A stretch of DNA of 64,000 bases, from the NCBI GenBank assembly GCA_003213855.1, contig QCMJ01000004.1, forward strand, positions 1-64,000, in the 5' to 3' direction. Shown here piece after piece: positions 1 to 10,992 of this stretch (the first letter of the stretch is position 1; each line of letters starts with the position of its first letter). The position numbers and the translations under genes are program-made. This stretch comes from Prochlorococcus sp. AG-418-O03 (GTDB taxonomy: Bacteria; Cyanobacteriota; Cyanobacteriia; PCC-6307; Cyanobiaceae). The notes under the pieces are model-generated. The model was not told the origin of the DNA, searched no databases, and was given only the letters and a program-made list of their open reading frames with translations.

Positions 1-452
1 CTTGAGAGTTTGTTATGAGCTAGGGCTTCTTTATAGTTCATAAGGTAATTTTTACAGTCATGTTCTCCCTTCCATCTTTTATTTGCTGAATTTGTTTCTC
101 CTATATAAAGGATTATTTTAGAACTCTCCATCGAGTCAATTACAAAATACATTGCTGGACCATTATGTATATATTGATTGGTCCTCCAAAAGTTTAATGA
201 TAATGGCTGCAGGGAAAACGGATCAATTTTTCTTTCATTGGAAATTGTATTTATAGGAAGACTTGTTTGGCGCAAAGTTTGATTATGACTATCTTTTGAA
301 ATTTTGAATTGGTGATTATATATTCTATTTCTCCATTCAGTTAGGATGTCACCTCTGATTTTTAGATTATTTGCGTGTTGAAAATTAATTGATGTATTTA
401 CATTTGAACCAAATAATTCAAATTGTCTATTTTGGTTAGAAATATTATTCAC
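1..452 (-). CDS. GIY-YIG domain-like protein, partial (C-terminus off the window edge)
   Basis: Reverse-strand open frame from GTG at 452 (TTG also possible slightly upstream) to the window edge: VNNISNQNRQFELFGSNVNTSINF...MYFVIDSMESSKIILYIGETNSANKRWKGEHDCKNY; 'LYIGETNSANKRWKGEH' resembles a GIY-YIG core. Confidence 0.6.
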   Translation of the reverse strand, partial: MNNISNQNRQFELFGSNVNTSINFQHANNLKIRGDILTEWRNRIYNHQFKISKDSHNQTLRQTSLPINTISNERKIDPFSLQPLSLNFWRTNQYIHNGPAMYFVIDSMESSKIILYIGETNSANKRWKGEHDCKNYLMNYKEALAHNKLS

Positions 453-800
453 GTTAAATTTTTTCAATATTTATGAAACATGTCTACTAAATTTAATTCT
501 GAAAAAATATAAATCAAAGAATTATTTATAAACTAAAATTTATTAATGTTCTAATCAATTTAAAAGATTATTGTTATCTTATAATTAGGCCTTAATCTTT
601 CGAAGTAAAAAATAGAAATGGAATTTTTTGAGTCTGAAAAAATCTCATAATTTATTCATAAAAAAATATTTTTTAATTTATATCTAAATTTTCATGTTTA
701 AAAATTTAGGTAGTATTTTCTACCTTTCAATTGTTGGTAAAATAGATTAGTTTAGAACAACAAGAGTGCAACTCCACTTCAAATCCTTTGGTATTAGAAA

Positions 801-905
801 ATGAAAAATATTAAAAGTTGTACCGCACCAACTTTATTATTCATGATGCAAAATCATCAAGTTAGTTATAATAACATTTCTAAGAGATTAGAGGGAGGAA
901 TATAA
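801..905 (+). CDS. candidate small ORF, 34 aa, immediately upstream of the DUF1825 gene
   Basis: ATG...TAA: MKNIKSCTAPTLLFMMQNHQVSYNNISKRLEGGI; stop lies 2 nt before the next ATG (908). Confidence 0.35.
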   Translation: MKNIKSCTAPTLLFMMQNHQVSYNNISKRLEGGI

Positions 906-907
906 GG

Positions 908-1231
908 ATGGGATTCTTCGAGTCAGACATCGTTCAAGAAGAAGCTAAAAAGCTTTTTACAGATTACCAAGATCTTATGAAGCTTGGTTCTGATTATGGA
1001 AAATTTGACAGAGAAGGGAAAAAAATGTTTATAAAAAAAATGGAATCTCTTATGGATCGTTATAAGGTTTTTATGAAGAGATTTGAATTGTCTGAAGATT
1101 TTCAAGCAAAAATGACAGTAGAACAATTAAAGACACAGTTAAGTCAATTTGGGATTACTCCTGATCAAATGTTCGATCAAATGAATAAAACCTTAATAAG
1201 AATGAAGGATGAACTTGATAAAACTTCTTAA
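908..1231 (+). CDS. DUF1825 family cyanobacterial protein
   Basis: Translation MGFFESDIVQEEAKKLFTDYQDLMKLGSDYGKFD..., GAGGGAGGA SD upstream. Confidence 0.8.
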   Translation: MGFFESDIVQEEAKKLFTDYQDLMKLGSDYGKFDREGKKMFIKKMESLMDRYKVFMKRFELSEDFQAKMTVEQLKTQLSQFGITPDQMFDQMNKTLIRMKDELDKTS

Positions 1232-1250
1232 ATTTAACTGTTAAAGCTTC

Positions 1251-2489
1251 ATGTCAGATAATTTAATATTGCCATCATGGCTGTCAAGAGGAATAGAAGA
1301 ATGTTTTCCAATTAAGGGAACAGATCAAACCTTTTCGGAGATAATTGATCATGCGAAAAAAAATAATAAAAAATTAAGGGTTAAACTCGGGATCGATCCA
1401 ACTGGAACAGATATTCATATTGGGCATAGCATATTGTTTAAAAAACTTAGGGCATTTCAAGATAATGGACATATTGCAGTTCTAATTATTGGAGATTTTA
1501 CTGCTCAAATTGGAGACCCAACCGGAAAAAATAAAACAAGAGTTCAGTTATCGGAAAAACAAGTTAAGGATAATGCAAAAACATACTTAACCCAACTAGG
1601 GATGGGAAAGCCAGCTAATAAATCTATTTTAGATTTTGATTCAAAAGATAGAATAGAAATTAGATATAACAGTGAATGGTTAAAAGGATTAAATCTTAAT
1701 TCGATAATTGAATTAATGGGGAGCGCAACAGTAAGTCAAATGCTTGCTAAGGAGGAATTTAATAAAAGGTACACTTCGCAAGTTCCAATTGCTTTGCATG
1801 AATTCTTATATCCATTATTACAAGGTTACGATTCGGTAGTTGTGCAATCAGATATTGAGCTTGGAGGCACAGATCAGAAATTTAATATTGCAATAGGAAG
1901 AGATCTTCAAAGGCATTTTAAACAAGACCCTCAATTTGGTGTTCTGCTTCCAATTTTGACAGGTTTAGATGGAATTAAGAAGATGAGTAAATCTGAATTT
2001 AATACCGTAGGCTTGACTGAAGATCCTCTTTCAATGTATTCAAAATTAGAAAAAGTACCGGATAATATAATACCTACCTACTTTGAATTACTTACTGAAT
2101 TAGATTTAAGTTTTCTTGAAAACTCAAACCCCCGTGAATTACAGAGAAGAATGGCTTTAGAAGTTACTACTTTATTCCATGGGGCTGAAGAAGCATTAAA
2201 TGCGCAATTAAACTGCGAAAAATTATTCCTTGGACAAAAAGAAAAAGTTGGAGAAATTCCAGAGATTTCTTTAAAAGAAGTAATTTTTCCTGTAAAGTTT
2301 TTCTACTTGTTAAGTACTCTAAAACTTTTCAAATCTAGCAGCGAATCCAAAAGATCTATTAAAGGTGGGGGTGTAAAAATTGATAGTCAAAAAGTAATAA
2401 ATCCTGATTTAGTTTTCAATTCAAAAAATGAATTGGAAGGAAAAATTTTGCAAATTGGAAAAAAAATCATTAAGAGGTTTGAAAACTGA
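1251..2489 (+). CDS. tyrS: tyrosyl-tRNA synthetase
   Basis: Class I signature '[14 protein letters not shown]' and KMSKS motif. Confidence 0.96.
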   Translation: MSDNLILPSWLSRGIEECFPIKGTDQTFSEIIDHAKKNNKKLRVKLGIDPTGTDIHIGHSILFKKLRAFQDNGHIAVLIIGDFTAQIGDPTGKNKTRVQLSEKQVKDNAKTYLTQLGMGKPANKSILDFDSKDRIEIRYNSEWLKGLNLNSIIELMGSATVSQMLAKEEFNKRYTSQVPIALHEFLYPLLQGYDSVVVQSDIELGGTDQKFNIAIGRDLQRHFKQDPQFGVLLPILTGLDGIKKMSKSEFNTVGLTEDPLSMYSKLEKVPDNIIPTYFELLTELDLSFLENSNPRELQRRMALEVTTLFHGAEEALNAQLNCEKLFLGQKEKVGEIPEISLKEVIFPVKFFYLLSTLKLFKSSSESKRSIKGGGVKIDSQKVINPDLVFNSKNELEGKILQIGKKIIKRFEN

Positions 2490-2492
2490 AAA

Positions 2493-3224
2493 TTGATGAA
2501 TAACAGATTTAATTCAGAAGATAAAATAATATTGGCAATTGATGGATTAGATTTAAGTCAAGCAAAATTACTTTTAGAAAAATGTCCTAATATTAAGTGG
2601 GTGAAAGTTGGTTTAGAGCTTTTTGTTAGGGAAGGTCCAAGAGTTATTGAAATATTAAAAGGTTTAAATAAAAAAATTTTTTTAGACTTAAAATTTCATG
2701 ATATTCCAAATACCATGAGTGCATCTTGTTTCCAAGTTTCAAAATTAGGGGTTGATATGATTTCTATTCATGCTTCAGCAGGTCTAAAAGCTCTTAAAGA
2801 TTCGAAAAAAGCATCTTTAGAAGGAGCCAGCTCAGTCAGTCTGAAACCGCCATTGGTTGTAGGAATAACTGTTTTAACAAGCTTTTCTCTTAAAGATTTT
2901 CAAACTGATCTTGATAGAAATAATTCAATTGAAGAAAATGTATTGAGACTTGCAAAATTGTCTTTTGATGCCGGATTAGATGGATGTGTTTGTTCCCCTT
3001 GGGAGGTAAATATGTTGAGATCTATTTATAAACATAATTTTGAACTTATTACACCAGGTATCAGATTAAATATTGACAATAAAGATGATCAAAATAGAAT
3101 TATGACTCCCCATGAAGCTATAGATAATGGCGCTTCTAAGTTAGTCATTGGCAGATCAATTTCAAAAGCTATAGATCCTAATAAAGCTCTAATAGAAATT
3201 TTTAAATCTATTGATTCTGATTAA
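2493..3224 (+). CDS. pyrF: orotidine 5'-phosphate decarboxylase
   Basis: '[12 protein letters not shown]' active-site motif and 'VIGRSI' C-terminal motif. Confidence 0.95.
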   Translation: MMNNRFNSEDKIILAIDGLDLSQAKLLLEKCPNIKWVKVGLELFVREGPRVIEILKGLNKKIFLDLKFHDIPNTMSASCFQVSKLGVDMISIHASAGLKALKDSKKASLEGASSVSLKPPLVVGITVLTSFSLKDFQTDLDRNNSIEENVLRLAKLSFDAGLDGCVCSPWEVNMLRSIYKHNFELITPGIRLNIDNKDDQNRIMTPHEAIDNGASKLVIGRSISKAIDPNKALIEIFKSIDSD

Positions 3225-3801
3225 TTTTGGATTCTTCTCCCTTAAGCAATCTTGTTATGTTTGTTCTATGTTTCCAGATCACTAATAATGCCACAATTAA
3301 ACTTATAAAAAAGTATGAGTGCATAAATTTACCTAAGTAAAAAAACATAAAAATAGGAAGTAAGATTGCAGCTGAAATACTGGATAAAGAAACAAATTTA
3401 GTTTTTGTTAGGACTATTAAAAAAATGCCAAGAGATGCGAGTCCAACTTTCCAAGAAAGAGCTAAAAACATACCTAATCCAGTAGCAACAGCTTTCCCTC
3501 CTTTACCTCTAAGCCATATTGGCCAAATATGTCCTGAGATAGCTGATATCCCTGCTATTACTTCTATTAATCCTTGATCGGTATAATATTGAGCAATTTT
3601 TACTGCTATAAGGCCTTTCCCAACGTCAATGATAAACACAAAAAGTGCCGGCCATTTCCCAACATTTCTTAAGACATTTGTGGCACCTGTAGATCCAGAA
3701 CCCATAGTTCTTAGATCTATATTTTTGAGATATTTTCCAATTAAAAAACCTGTGGGAAGTGATCCTAAAAGATAACTTATAAAAATTATTAAGATATTCA
3801 T
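3208..3801 (-). CDS. plsY: glycerol-3-phosphate acyltransferase PlsY
   Basis: Membrane protein with '[15 protein letters not shown]', '[12 protein letters not shown]', '[12 protein letters not shown]' motifs; converges on and slightly overlaps pyrF. Confidence 0.93.
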   Translation of the reverse strand: MNILIIFISYLLGSLPTGFLIGKYLKNIDLRTMGSGSTGATNVLRNVGKWPALFVFIIDVGKGLIAVKIAQYYTDQGLIEVIAGISAISGHIWPIWLRGKGGKAVATGLGMFLALSWKVGLASLGIFLIVLTKTKFVSLSSISAAILLPIFMFFYLGKFMHSYFFISLIVALLVIWKHRTNITRLLKGEESKINQNQ

Positions 3802-3806
3802 AAACT

Positions 3807-4817
3807 TTAGTTTAGTTCAAGATCATCGTAAATTTCATTATCTGAACCAGCAAATGCAACCCATAATGGGAATTGAAGTATTGGAATTTCAACAGAGGTT
3901 TCTGCTGCATCAATAATAATAAATGGCAATTCTTCATTGGCTTCTAATCTATCAGCTCTTTCGATGACACCTTCAGGCCTTTCAAACAGAACAATCCCAC
4001 TATTAGGTCCAAAGTCATCCCTTGTTAGACCAAGTGAATCTTGAAGAATTCTTCTCCATTCACCTAATCTTTCTGGCTGCGAAGCTAAAATAAGAGTCTG
4101 AAATTGATCTCCATATAATTCGCCAAGAATAGATATTAAGCCAGCTGATAACAAAGCATTTTTTTGTCGAGATCCTCTACTTTCAAGAGAACCTCTTCCG
4201 CCCATGTTAAAGAACCAATCATCCATAATTTCTATATCTGACGAATCAAGACTCCGTCTTAATTTCCAAGGTTCTGCATAAAAGTCTGGTTGTTCAGTGA
4301 AACTTTTAAAGCAACTTTTTATAATCTCTTCATCTGGCTTAAATGTCTCACAAAGAGCAGGAACATTAACTACATTATTTGTGCTATTGTCTTGCTTTTT
4401 CTCATCAAGGGGAGAAGGCTTTACGATTATTGGTTGAGAAACTAATTCAAGTCTCTCTACGTTTTGTGAAAGATTCTGCAAAGCTCCAGTTAAGTACTCT
4501 TGAAAGCCTTTAACTCTTTTAGCAATATTATCTGACTGTCCTTTAAAATTAGACTCAATATCTTTTTCTATTTCATTTTTTTTTGTTTCTAACTCTTTTA
4601 TTTCTTTAACTAAAGAGTCTTTTTTTGAAAAAAGATCTCTAAAAATTTCATTAGAAATTTCATCAAAAGATTTATTTGATTTATCGTTTTTCGGTGTAAT
4701 TTTTTTATTTAAAGTTGTATTTTTCTTACTAATTTGTTTGGTTTTATCATCTGAAATTGACTTATCTATTTTTAATTCCTTTTCAGGATTATTGTCGGAA
4801 ATTTCTGTATTGGTCAT
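3807..4817 (-). CDS. DUF3086 family cyanobacterial protein
   Basis: Charged coiled-coil N-terminus and conserved '[27 protein letters not shown]' domain. Confidence 0.75.
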   Translation of the reverse strand: MTNTEISDNNPEKELKIDKSISDDKTKQISKKNTTLNKKITPKNDKSNKSFDEISNEIFRDLFSKKDSLVKEIKELETKKNEIEKDIESNFKGQSDNIAKRVKGFQEYLTGALQNLSQNVERLELVSQPIIVKPSPLDEKKQDNSTNNVVNVPALCETFKPDEEIIKSCFKSFTEQPDFYAEPWKLRRSLDSSDIEIMDDWFFNMGGRGSLESRGSRQKNALLSAGLISILGELYGDQFQTLILASQPERLGEWRRILQDSLGLTRDDFGPNSGIVLFERPEGVIERADRLEANEELPFIIIDAAETSVEIPILQFPLWVAFAGSDNEIYDDLELN

Positions 4818-4852
4818 TTAAATAATTTTGATGATTAAGCAAAGTCTGAATT

Positions 4853-5269
4853 TTAAGAATTTTTAATTTCCAGGGAGTCAACTTTTTTTATTAACTCATC
4901 TTTTAATTGCTTTGGATTAAATAAAATTGGTAATAAATGAGGACTGGACTTTTCTCTAAAATAAAAAATACCCGGGATTATAGGGAAAAAGAATTTCCAT
5001 GATATCCAGTTCTTGAATGGAAAAGTTCTAATCTCTTTCCCTAATTGTAAAACGATAAAATCATCATTTGTTATTTTTATTCTTAAGGTGAATGACTGAA
5101 GTAATAAAAAAAAGCTAAAAGAAGCAAAAACTATTGTTGGCAAAGAACCAATATTCAAAAACAAAAGCATAAAACTTAAAACTATTAGAATGATTGGCAA
5201 CTGAAATGATGGAGATATTATTACTGGTTCCTCTTTTTTTGATTTAGTGTTAAACATAGAATCATCCAA
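4853..5269 (-). CDS. DUF3119 family membrane protein
   Basis: Two N-terminal TM helices, cyanobacterial context next to the MlaE permease. Confidence 0.65.
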   Translation of the reverse strand: MDDSMFNTKSKKEEPVIISPSFQLPIILIVLSFMLLFLNIGSLPTIVFASFSFFLLLQSFTLRIKITNDDFIVLQLGKEIRTFPFKNWISWKFFFPIIPGIFYFREKSSPHLLPILFNPKQLKDELIKKVDSLEIKNS

Positions 5270-6017
5270 ATAAAATTTGCGTTAGTAATACATCCATTAA
5301 AGATACAGTAACGAGAGTCATTACAACTGCGCCTGTTGTACTTGTTCCAACTTCTTTTGGCCCACCTTTAGTTGTGAGTCCATATCCACAAGCAATGATC
5401 GAAATAAGTAATCCGAACACTACAGATTTTATTAACATTGATGTTAAGTCTGTACTGGTTAAACTAACATTACCTGATCTTACAGATGTCCAAAAAACTA
5501 TTGGAGGAACTTTATAAAAAATTGTGCTCCAAATTTGTCCACTCCATAAAGCTACAGATAAAAACAAAAGACACTGTATAGGAGACATTATTACCATCGA
5601 AAGTAACCTTGGGACTACCAAATATTGGACTGGTTCGGTCCTTAACATGGTTATTGCCTCAATTTGCTCTGTGACTTTCATAGTGCCCAGTTGAGCAGCA
5701 TAGGCAGTAGCAACCTTTCCAGTCATTAAAGTAGCAGTAAGCAGAGGAGCCATTTCTCTCGCCATGCCAACTGCTAATAAACCTCCAATTTCACTTGAAA
5801 CCCCCATACTTGTAAGTTGTGATGCAACTTGAATATTAAAAACCGTACCTGCGGCAATTCCTGTAATTAATACAATTAACAAACTTCCAGGACCTGACTC
5901 CATGAGTTGGTCAAAGAGATCATTTTTGGAAATTTTACCTCTAAAGATAAAATTAATTGCTTGCCCTCCAATGATTAAGCTGCTCAGGAGTCTTTTGAAA
6001 AAATTAGGGTAATACAT
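5262..6017 (-). CDS. MlaE/YrbE-type ABC transporter permease
   Basis: 'GMAREMAPLLTATLMTGKVATAYAAQLGTMKVTEQIEAI' is typical of MlaE permeases. Confidence 0.9.
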   Translation of the reverse strand: MYYPNFFKRLLSSLIIGGQAINFIFRGKISKNDLFDQLMESGPGSLLIVLITGIAAGTVFNIQVASQLTSMGVSSEIGGLLAVGMAREMAPLLTATLMTGKVATAYAAQLGTMKVTEQIEAITMLRTEPVQYLVVPRLLSMVIMSPIQCLLFLSVALWSGQIWSTIFYKVPPIVFWTSVRSGNVSLTSTDLTSMLIKSVVFGLLISIIACGYGLTTKGGPKEVGTSTTGAVVMTLVTVSLMDVLLTQILFG

Positions 6018-6026
6018 ATCTTTATA

Positions 6027-7424
6027 TTAGTTTGTAATTAATTTTCGATCCCATTCTCTCATGATTAAAAGACCAATTATTACCAATATTGAGGGTATAA
6101 AACCAATACACAATCTAATCGTTAATTGTGCTGAGAAGCATTGTTCCATAATATTTAGACCATCTTTATTAACCAAGCATGATTGATAACCAGATAAATA
6201 CAATAAAAATCCTAATAATTGAACACTAAACGCGATACCAATCTTCTGAATAAGTACCATCCAAGCGGTATATATTCCTGATGGTTTCTCTGGATCTTCA
6301 TCTATTGCATCAGGAAGTAGTGACCAAGGGATAAGAAAAGCAGTTGAAGCTCCAACACCAATAAGACAAATTACGAAAATTAAAAGAATGAACAAAATTA
6401 TATTTCCTGAATTTAGAAATAAATTATCCCCAACTCCTGAAACCCTAGATAAAGAGGGTAAAAACAAAGTTGCTGTACATGAAAGAATCCAAATCATCGC
6501 TCCATAGTTTAGAGCTGAAATCCTATTCAATTTATTTGATACTCTGGTCCATATTTGTAAACCCACCAAAGCGCTAATTTGGAAAGGTATCGGGATCCAC
6601 TTCGCAATATATGTTGGTACATTAAGTACATCTTCTACATAAATTAACGCTACAGTTTGCATCAATTGTAAGGCGCACCAGAGAAGAATATAAAGCGTAA
6701 TAACTTTTAGAAATTTTTTATTTCTGAAGATTCTTTTGAATTGAAGTGTTATAGCTTCCACTTTCCCTGAAGGCCTTCGTGCTTTTTTTGCGAATGGGGC
6801 CAATCCCCAACAAGAAATTAATGTTGCAGCAACTGCAATACATCCACTTATTTTACCCATTAAAAAATATTCATTATTTGCTGATCCTTCAGAACCTAAT
6901 ACAACCCCAGCAATTATTAAACCAGTTAGTCCTGCGATTATTGAGCCAGTAAATCTAGATGCGTTTAGTCTTGTTCTTATTGCTGTTTTTTCAGAAATTT
7001 CGGTAGATAGAGCTGCAAAAGGAAGATTAATACTTGTATAAGCAGTCATTACGACTATAGAAATTATGGCATAGTAAATAGTCTTGGTTAGCACGGAACC
7101 AGTGGGTGTCCACCATATCGCAGCTAAAGAGAAACCAAGAGGAACAGATGCTGCTACCATCCAAGGGATTCTGGGCCCCCATCTTGATTTGGTTCGATCA
7201 CTTAACCATCCAATTAACGGATCATTTACTGCGTCCCATATCTTTATTAACATTAATAATGAACCTGCAATTATTACTGGTAAACCAGCAGAAATAAAGA
7301 ATCTGAACAGAAAAAAACCAAATTGCGTCGCGACTAAACCTGTGCCTGCATCTCCTAGCCCATAAGAGAACATTAATCTTGTTGTTGATCTAGTAGTATT
7401 TTTTTTCGAGTGTGAATTTTCCAA
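6027..7424 (-). CDS. MFS/GPH-family sugar:cation symporter-like transporter
   Basis: 12-TM-like protein, 'KIWDAVNDPLIGWLSDRTKSRWGPRIPWM' GPH signature. Confidence 0.85.
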   Translation of the reverse strand: MENSHSKKNTTRSTTRLMFSYGLGDAGTGLVATQFGFFLFRFFISAGLPVIIAGSLLMLIKIWDAVNDPLIGWLSDRTKSRWGPRIPWMVAASVPLGFSLAAIWWTPTGSVLTKTIYYAIISIVVMTAYTSINLPFAALSTEISEKTAIRTRLNASRFTGSIIAGLTGLIIAGVVLGSEGSANNEYFLMGKISGCIAVAATLISCWGLAPFAKKARRPSGKVEAITLQFKRIFRNKKFLKVITLYILLWCALQLMQTVALIYVEDVLNVPTYIAKWIPIPFQISALVGLQIWTRVSNKLNRISALNYGAMIWILSCTATLFLPSLSRVSGVGDNLFLNSGNIILFILLIFVICLIGVGASTAFLIPWSLLPDAIDEDPEKPSGIYTAWMVLIQKIGIAFSVQLLGFLLYLSGYQSCLVNKDGLNIMEQCFSAQLTIRLCIGFIPSILVIIGLLIMREWDRKLITN

Positions 7425-7485
7425 TCTTTTTACTTTGATGATTGTTTGATAATGTATTATTGCAATGGTAATTCTATTACTTAAT

Positions 7486-7556
7486 GCGGGCGTGGTTTAG
7501 TGGTAAAACCTCAGCCTTCCAAGCTGAAGATGCGGGTTCGATTCCCGCCGCCCGCT
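7486..7556 (+). tRNA. tRNA-Gly(TCC)
   Basis: GCGGGCG/CGCCCGC acceptor, TTCGATT T-loop, anticodon loop CTTCCAA. Confidence 0.95.
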
Positions 7557-7557
7557 T

Positions 7558-9591
7558 TTAGGATAAATTATTTTTTGCCCCAAATACTTCTTCTGAAATG
7601 ATTAATAAAGAGCTTCTACTCTTTATTGAAACAGATTTTCCATTAATAGTTAAGGGTTGAAAAATCTCAGACATGCTAGTGTCAATAACTTTTAACCAAT
7701 TATATTTACATTTCGGCAAGGGGAACTCGATACTTTTTGAATATGCATTTAAACCTATCCAGACCAGCGGATTAGTATGGCCTTTGTTAATGCTAAAGGC
7801 AACTGTGTGAGACCAACTACTCCAATCAGGGCTATCTAACTTTGTTCCATGCCAATGATATGTTGGAATATTTTCACTGGTTTGATTATTAGGGAAAGAT
7901 GATGGATTGAAAATGTTTATTAGTTTTTTTCTGATTTTTATAACGTATTTAAAATATTCTAATAATTCCAAATCTTGTCGACCATGTTCCCAATTCATCC
8001 AGCCCAATAAATTATTTTGGCACCAAGAATTATTGTTCCCGCCTTGTGATCTTCCTATCTCATCACCCATAAGTATCATTGGAACACCTTTAGAGATAAG
8101 TAAACTAAGAATAAGATTTTTTTGTTGTCTTTTTCTTAAATCATTTATTAATAAGTTTGTAGTTGGTCCCTCTGTACCATGATTCCAAGAATTGTTATGG
8201 TTATCTCCATCTCTATTTTGTTCTCTATTGGCAAAATTATGTTTTCTATTGAAAGTTACTAAATCTTTTAGAGTGAATCCATCATGTGAAGTAATAAAAT
8301 TTATCGATTTTGGGAAAATATTATCTTCCTTATAAATAGATGGCGTCCCTTTTATTTTATCGCTCATATTCCAAGCTGTATCTTTGTCCCCTTTCCAAAA
8401 TCTCCTCAAGTCATCTCTAAAATGACCATTCCAAGTGAAAGTATTCTTAGATGGGAAATCACCTAATTTATATAAACCGCCACAATCCCATGGCTCACTT
8501 ATGAACTTGATATCGATAAGTTCTGGTTCACATTCTATATCTTCAAAAATTGGAGGATTATCGAGTGGCGAGAGATTTTCTCCTCTTGATAGGGCAATTC
8601 CTAAATCAAATCTAAAACCATCAACTCCTAATTCACTCGCCCAACATTTTAATGATTCAATGATTAGTTTTCTAACTAATCCTCTGTTTGCTGCAATAGT
8701 ATTACCACATCCGGAAACGTCCTGATAATTTTTATCTTTTCCAATAAAGTAATAAAGATTTTCATCTATACCTTTCCAAGATATTGCTGGCCCTTTTGAA
8801 TCACCTTCAGAAGTGTGATTGTACACAACATCTAAGATGACTTCAATGCCTGCTTTATGACATTCCTCTACAAATCTTCTAAATTCCTCTCTATTCTCTT
8901 CGGCGGATTCATTCGAAAGATATTCAAAATGCGGAGTAAACCAATTAATTGGACTATAACCCCAAAAATTTTTTAGACCATTTGGGGCATCAGTAGGATC
9001 AAAACAAAAAATTGGAAGTAATTCAATTGTTGTAATACCCAGTTCTTTGAGATACGGAATTTTTTTTAAAAATTTCTTAAAACAACTTTTATCTTTATCA
9101 GTTAATTCAGTGAAAGCTTTGATATGGAGTTCATAAATAATTGTTTCTTCCCAAGAATGTTTCGGTCTTGGGTAATCCTTAAAATTAAATAATTTCCTAT
9201 CGCAAACAACACTTTTAAGACAAGAATTAGTATTTTCTTGCGTTTTTAATGCATTTTCTCTTTTATAACTTCCCCATCCTGTAATACCCCTTGAACATGG
9301 ATCAAGTAATACTTTTTTTTCATAGTTATTATTAATTTCATTATTTTTTTGTTTCACTCTAAAAGCATAAATGCAACCTTTATTTAGATTTTTTATTTCC
9401 GCATGCCAGTAAGGACCTTTATTATGAGTCTGATCTAATTTGAATATGCTTTTTGGGGAAATAGAGTCTTCTTTCTCAAACAATAAGATTTCTACATATT
9501 CTGCATTTGTGGCTATTAAGGAAAAATTAACCCCTTGTGAAGTTAGAGAACTCCCTAAAGGAAATGGTTTACCTTTAATGAGATGAATCAC
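7558..9591 (-). CDS. glgX: glycogen debranching enzyme / isoamylase-type GH13 (GlgX-like)
   Basis: 'DVVYNHTSEG', 'GVDGFRFDLG', 'FITSHDGFTLKDLV', 'ILMGDEIGRSQGGNNN' motifs. Confidence 0.9.
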   Translation of the reverse strand: MIHLIKGKPFPLGSSLTSQGVNFSLIATNAEYVEILLFEKEDSISPKSIFKLDQTHNKGPYWHAEIKNLNKGCIYAFRVKQKNNEINNNYEKKVLLDPCSRGITGWGSYKRENALKTQENTNSCLKSVVCDRKLFNFKDYPRPKHSWEETIIYELHIKAFTELTDKDKSCFKKFLKKIPYLKELGITTIELLPIFCFDPTDAPNGLKNFWGYSPINWFTPHFEYLSNESAEENREEFRRFVEECHKAGIEVILDVVYNHTSEGDSKGPAISWKGIDENLYYFIGKDKNYQDVSGCGNTIAANRGLVRKLIIESLKCWASELGVDGFRFDLGIALSRGENLSPLDNPPIFEDIECEPELIDIKFISEPWDCGGLYKLGDFPSKNTFTWNGHFRDDLRRFWKGDKDTAWNMSDKIKGTPSIYKEDNIFPKSINFITSHDGFTLKDLVTFNRKHNFANREQNRDGDNHNNSWNHGTEGPTTNLLINDLRKRQQKNLILSLLISKGVPMILMGDEIGRSQGGNNNSWCQNNLLGWMNWEHGRQDLELLEYFKYVIKIRKKLINIFNPSSFPNNQTSENIPTYHWHGTKLDSPDWSSWSHTVAFSINKGHTNPLVWIGLNAYSKSIEFPLPKCKYNWLKVIDTSMSEIFQPLTINGKSVSIKSRSSLLIISEEVFGAKNNLS

Positions 9592-10216
9592 TTTCTCTTT
9601 ATCATTGATTAGTTAAATATTGAGATAATTTATTTAAATTACTGATAATTGAATAATAGATGCAAAATTAAAAAAAAAACTCAAATTTAAGGCTTCACTA
9701 ATCAACTTTATTAGATCCTGGAGAGTATTAATTTTTTCATTTATGGCAATTTATCCATCCATCTACTCAGTGAATTAAACGATTTATAGAAAAAGTCTGA
9801 TAATGATTAAACTAGATTTTTCTTGATTTCAAAATACAAATTGTTTTTTTTCATGTGATGAGAAGGAAATATATCTGAAAATTAATAAAACATAATAAAT
9901 AACTCAAATTCATAAATTCACCCCCCTTTAATATTTCCCCCCTTTGCTAAATGTAGTTAGATTTTTAACGTTAAATCCAGTGCTACCAATGCTTTTTGCT
10001 GTTCTCTAAATGAAGAAGCTATTTTTTATAAATGAAAAAGCGCGGCTACAAAAAATAAATAATGTTGCTAAAAATGTCCCTAAAATATGTATAAAGCTTT
10101 GCGCCGCCGGCATTTTCGGTTGCCGTATTTGTATTTGCTCCATATGATGTGAAAGTTCGAGGTTTAAAACTCGATTTAAATTCTTTTTTTAACCCTTAGC
10201 TTTAATTTAAATTTCA

Positions 10217-10492
10217 ATGAACAAAGCTGATTTAGTAAATCTTGTTGCAGCTCGTACAGAGCTCACAAAAACGGATGTTTCTTTAGTTGTTGATGCAGCT
10301 ATTGAAACTATTGTTGATTCAGTAGTGGAAGGCAAAAAAGTCTCTTTACTAGGATTTGGTTCTTTTGAACCAAGAGATCGTTCTGCAAGACAGGGATTAA
10401 ACCCTAAGACAGGCGAAAAAATAGCAATACCCGCTAAAAGAGTTCCAACATTCTCTGCAGGTAAACTTTTTAAGGATAGAGTTCAAGGGTAA
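10217..10492 (+). CDS. hup: DNA-binding protein HU
   Basis: MNKADLVNLVAARTELTKTDVSLVVDAAIETI...GFGSFEPRDRSARQGLNPKTGEKIAIPAKRVPTFSAGK. Confidence 0.96.
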   Translation: MNKADLVNLVAARTELTKTDVSLVVDAAIETIVDSVVEGKKVSLLGFGSFEPRDRSARQGLNPKTGEKIAIPAKRVPTFSAGKLFKDRVQG

Positions 10493-10522
10493 TCTTTTTA
10501 ATCTATTTCTTCCTTTAATAAC

Positions 10523-10550
10523 AAGGTGCTCTTTTAGGGCATCTTTTTTT
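10523..10550 (+). terminator. rho-independent terminator downstream of hup
   Basis: AAGGTGCTC-TTTTA-GGGCATCTT hairpin followed by a T run. Confidence 0.8.
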
Positions 10551-10626
10551 AGTGCAATAAGATGTAATTAGATCAATGACCAAAACTTCTGCCTTAATAT
10601 CCAAATTTTTGAAATCTTAAAAAGTA

Positions 10627-10938
10627 ATGAAATTTTTAACTATTTTATTCTTAAAATTTTTATTATTATCAAATTTCCTTATGGCAGAAACAATACCAAC
10701 AAAGTCTAAGATTTTAAAACAATCTAGTGATTGTTTTAAAGATTCTCGAATCCAATTATGTAAAGAATTAGTTTCTGAAATAGAAAAACTTCAATTAGTA
10801 GTATTTGACCAAAATAGATTCAAATGTCAATCAAGTTTATTGGGGCTGCAAACGGAAATTATTGAAGCTTATTTTTTTAATAATTTCTCAAATGAGAGAA
10901 TTTCATTAATGATCCCATATGTGATTAAAAATTGTTAA
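10627..10938 (+). CDS. hypothetical small secreted protein
   Basis: N-terminal signal-like helix MKFLTILFLKFLLLSNFLMAE. Confidence 0.55.
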   Translation: MKFLTILFLKFLLLSNFLMAETIPTKSKILKQSSDCFKDSRIQLCKELVSEIEKLQLVVFDQNRFKCQSSLLGLQTEIIEAYFFNNFSNERISLMIPYVIKNC

Positions 10939-10992
10939 TTATTAAAATAATTAATTTTTTTGGAATATTATAAATTTGTTATTTAATTTGTA

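Noticed and set aside
923-1126. Minus-strand ORF opposite DUF1825
   Set aside because: Phe/Lys-rich antisense translation of a well-supported gene.
7084-7365. Two overlapping plus-strand ORFs in the MFS transporter gene
   Set aside because: Shadow ORFs opposite a conserved transporter motif.
10201-10600. Possible prophage or island boundary near hup
   Set aside because: No integrase, direct repeats or tRNA junction visible.
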